DNA of 5,162 nucleotides, taken from contig JACMIM010000671.1 of NCBI GenBank assembly GCA_014381165.1, positions 1-5,162 on the forward strand, given 5' to 3'. A program made the translations under genes and the position numbers. This document shows, piece by piece, positions 5,159 through 5,162 of the stretch (position 1 is the first letter of the stretch; every line of letters begins with the position of its first letter). Under the pieces are notes generated by a model that made no database searches, had not been told where the DNA came from, and saw nothing but the letters and a program-made list of their open reading frames with translations. Source of the DNA: Roseiflexaceae bacterium. GTDB lineage: Bacteria > Chloroflexota > Chloroflexia > Chloroflexales > Roseiflexaceae.

Positions 5159-5162
5159 TGCG

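Overview
The window looks like a chromosomal replication-origin neighbourhood from a GC-rich bacterium. The DnaA and ScpB sequences, the spread of octamer and palindromic intergenic repeats, and the lack of dnaN after dnaA suggest a member of Chloroflexota (Chloroflexia / Roseiflexus-like). That assignment rests on family resemblance and memory, not on a search.

Layout from left to right: (1) Positions 3-50 hold the last 15 codons of an upstream + strand gene, possibly scpA. (2) Positions 83-202 are a tandem array of fifteen 8-bp units of consensus CACCTTGT/CATCTTGT, ending just before scpB. (3) scpB (209-748, +) encodes a complete segregation and condensation protein B. (4) Positions 749-1235 are noncoding and comparatively AT-rich. 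They carry three perfect DnaA boxes (TTATCCACA), two one-mismatch boxes, an AT-rich stretch and a good sigma70-type promoter for dnaA, and are a strong oriC candidate. (5) dnaA (1236-2888, +) encodes a full four-domain initiator with an unusually Gly/Asn/Ser/Tyr-rich domain II. (6) Positions 2889-3023 are a short spacer packed with hairpins, one of them a 34-nt near-perfect stem. (7) A classical short-chain dehydrogenase/reductase (SDR, 3024-3734, +) follows. (8) A 61-bp near-perfect palindrome (3735-3795) fills the whole gap between convergent genes. (9) A membrane-anchored NERD-domain protein (3794-5158, -) runs to the right edge; its start may lie outside the window.

Functionally, the left half joins replication initiation (DnaA and its binding sites) to chromosome condensation (ScpB, a subunit of the SMC-ScpA-ScpB complex). 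The DnaA boxes lie upstream of dnaA, so they could serve both as origin sites and as an autoregulatory region. The right half (SDR and NERD protein) has no evident link to replication. I do not see a clearly new multi-gene system. The unusual material is in the noncoding architecture (octamer array before scpB, compact origin with a palindromic double box, large intergenic palindromes) and in the NERD-transmembrane-beta-domain fusion.
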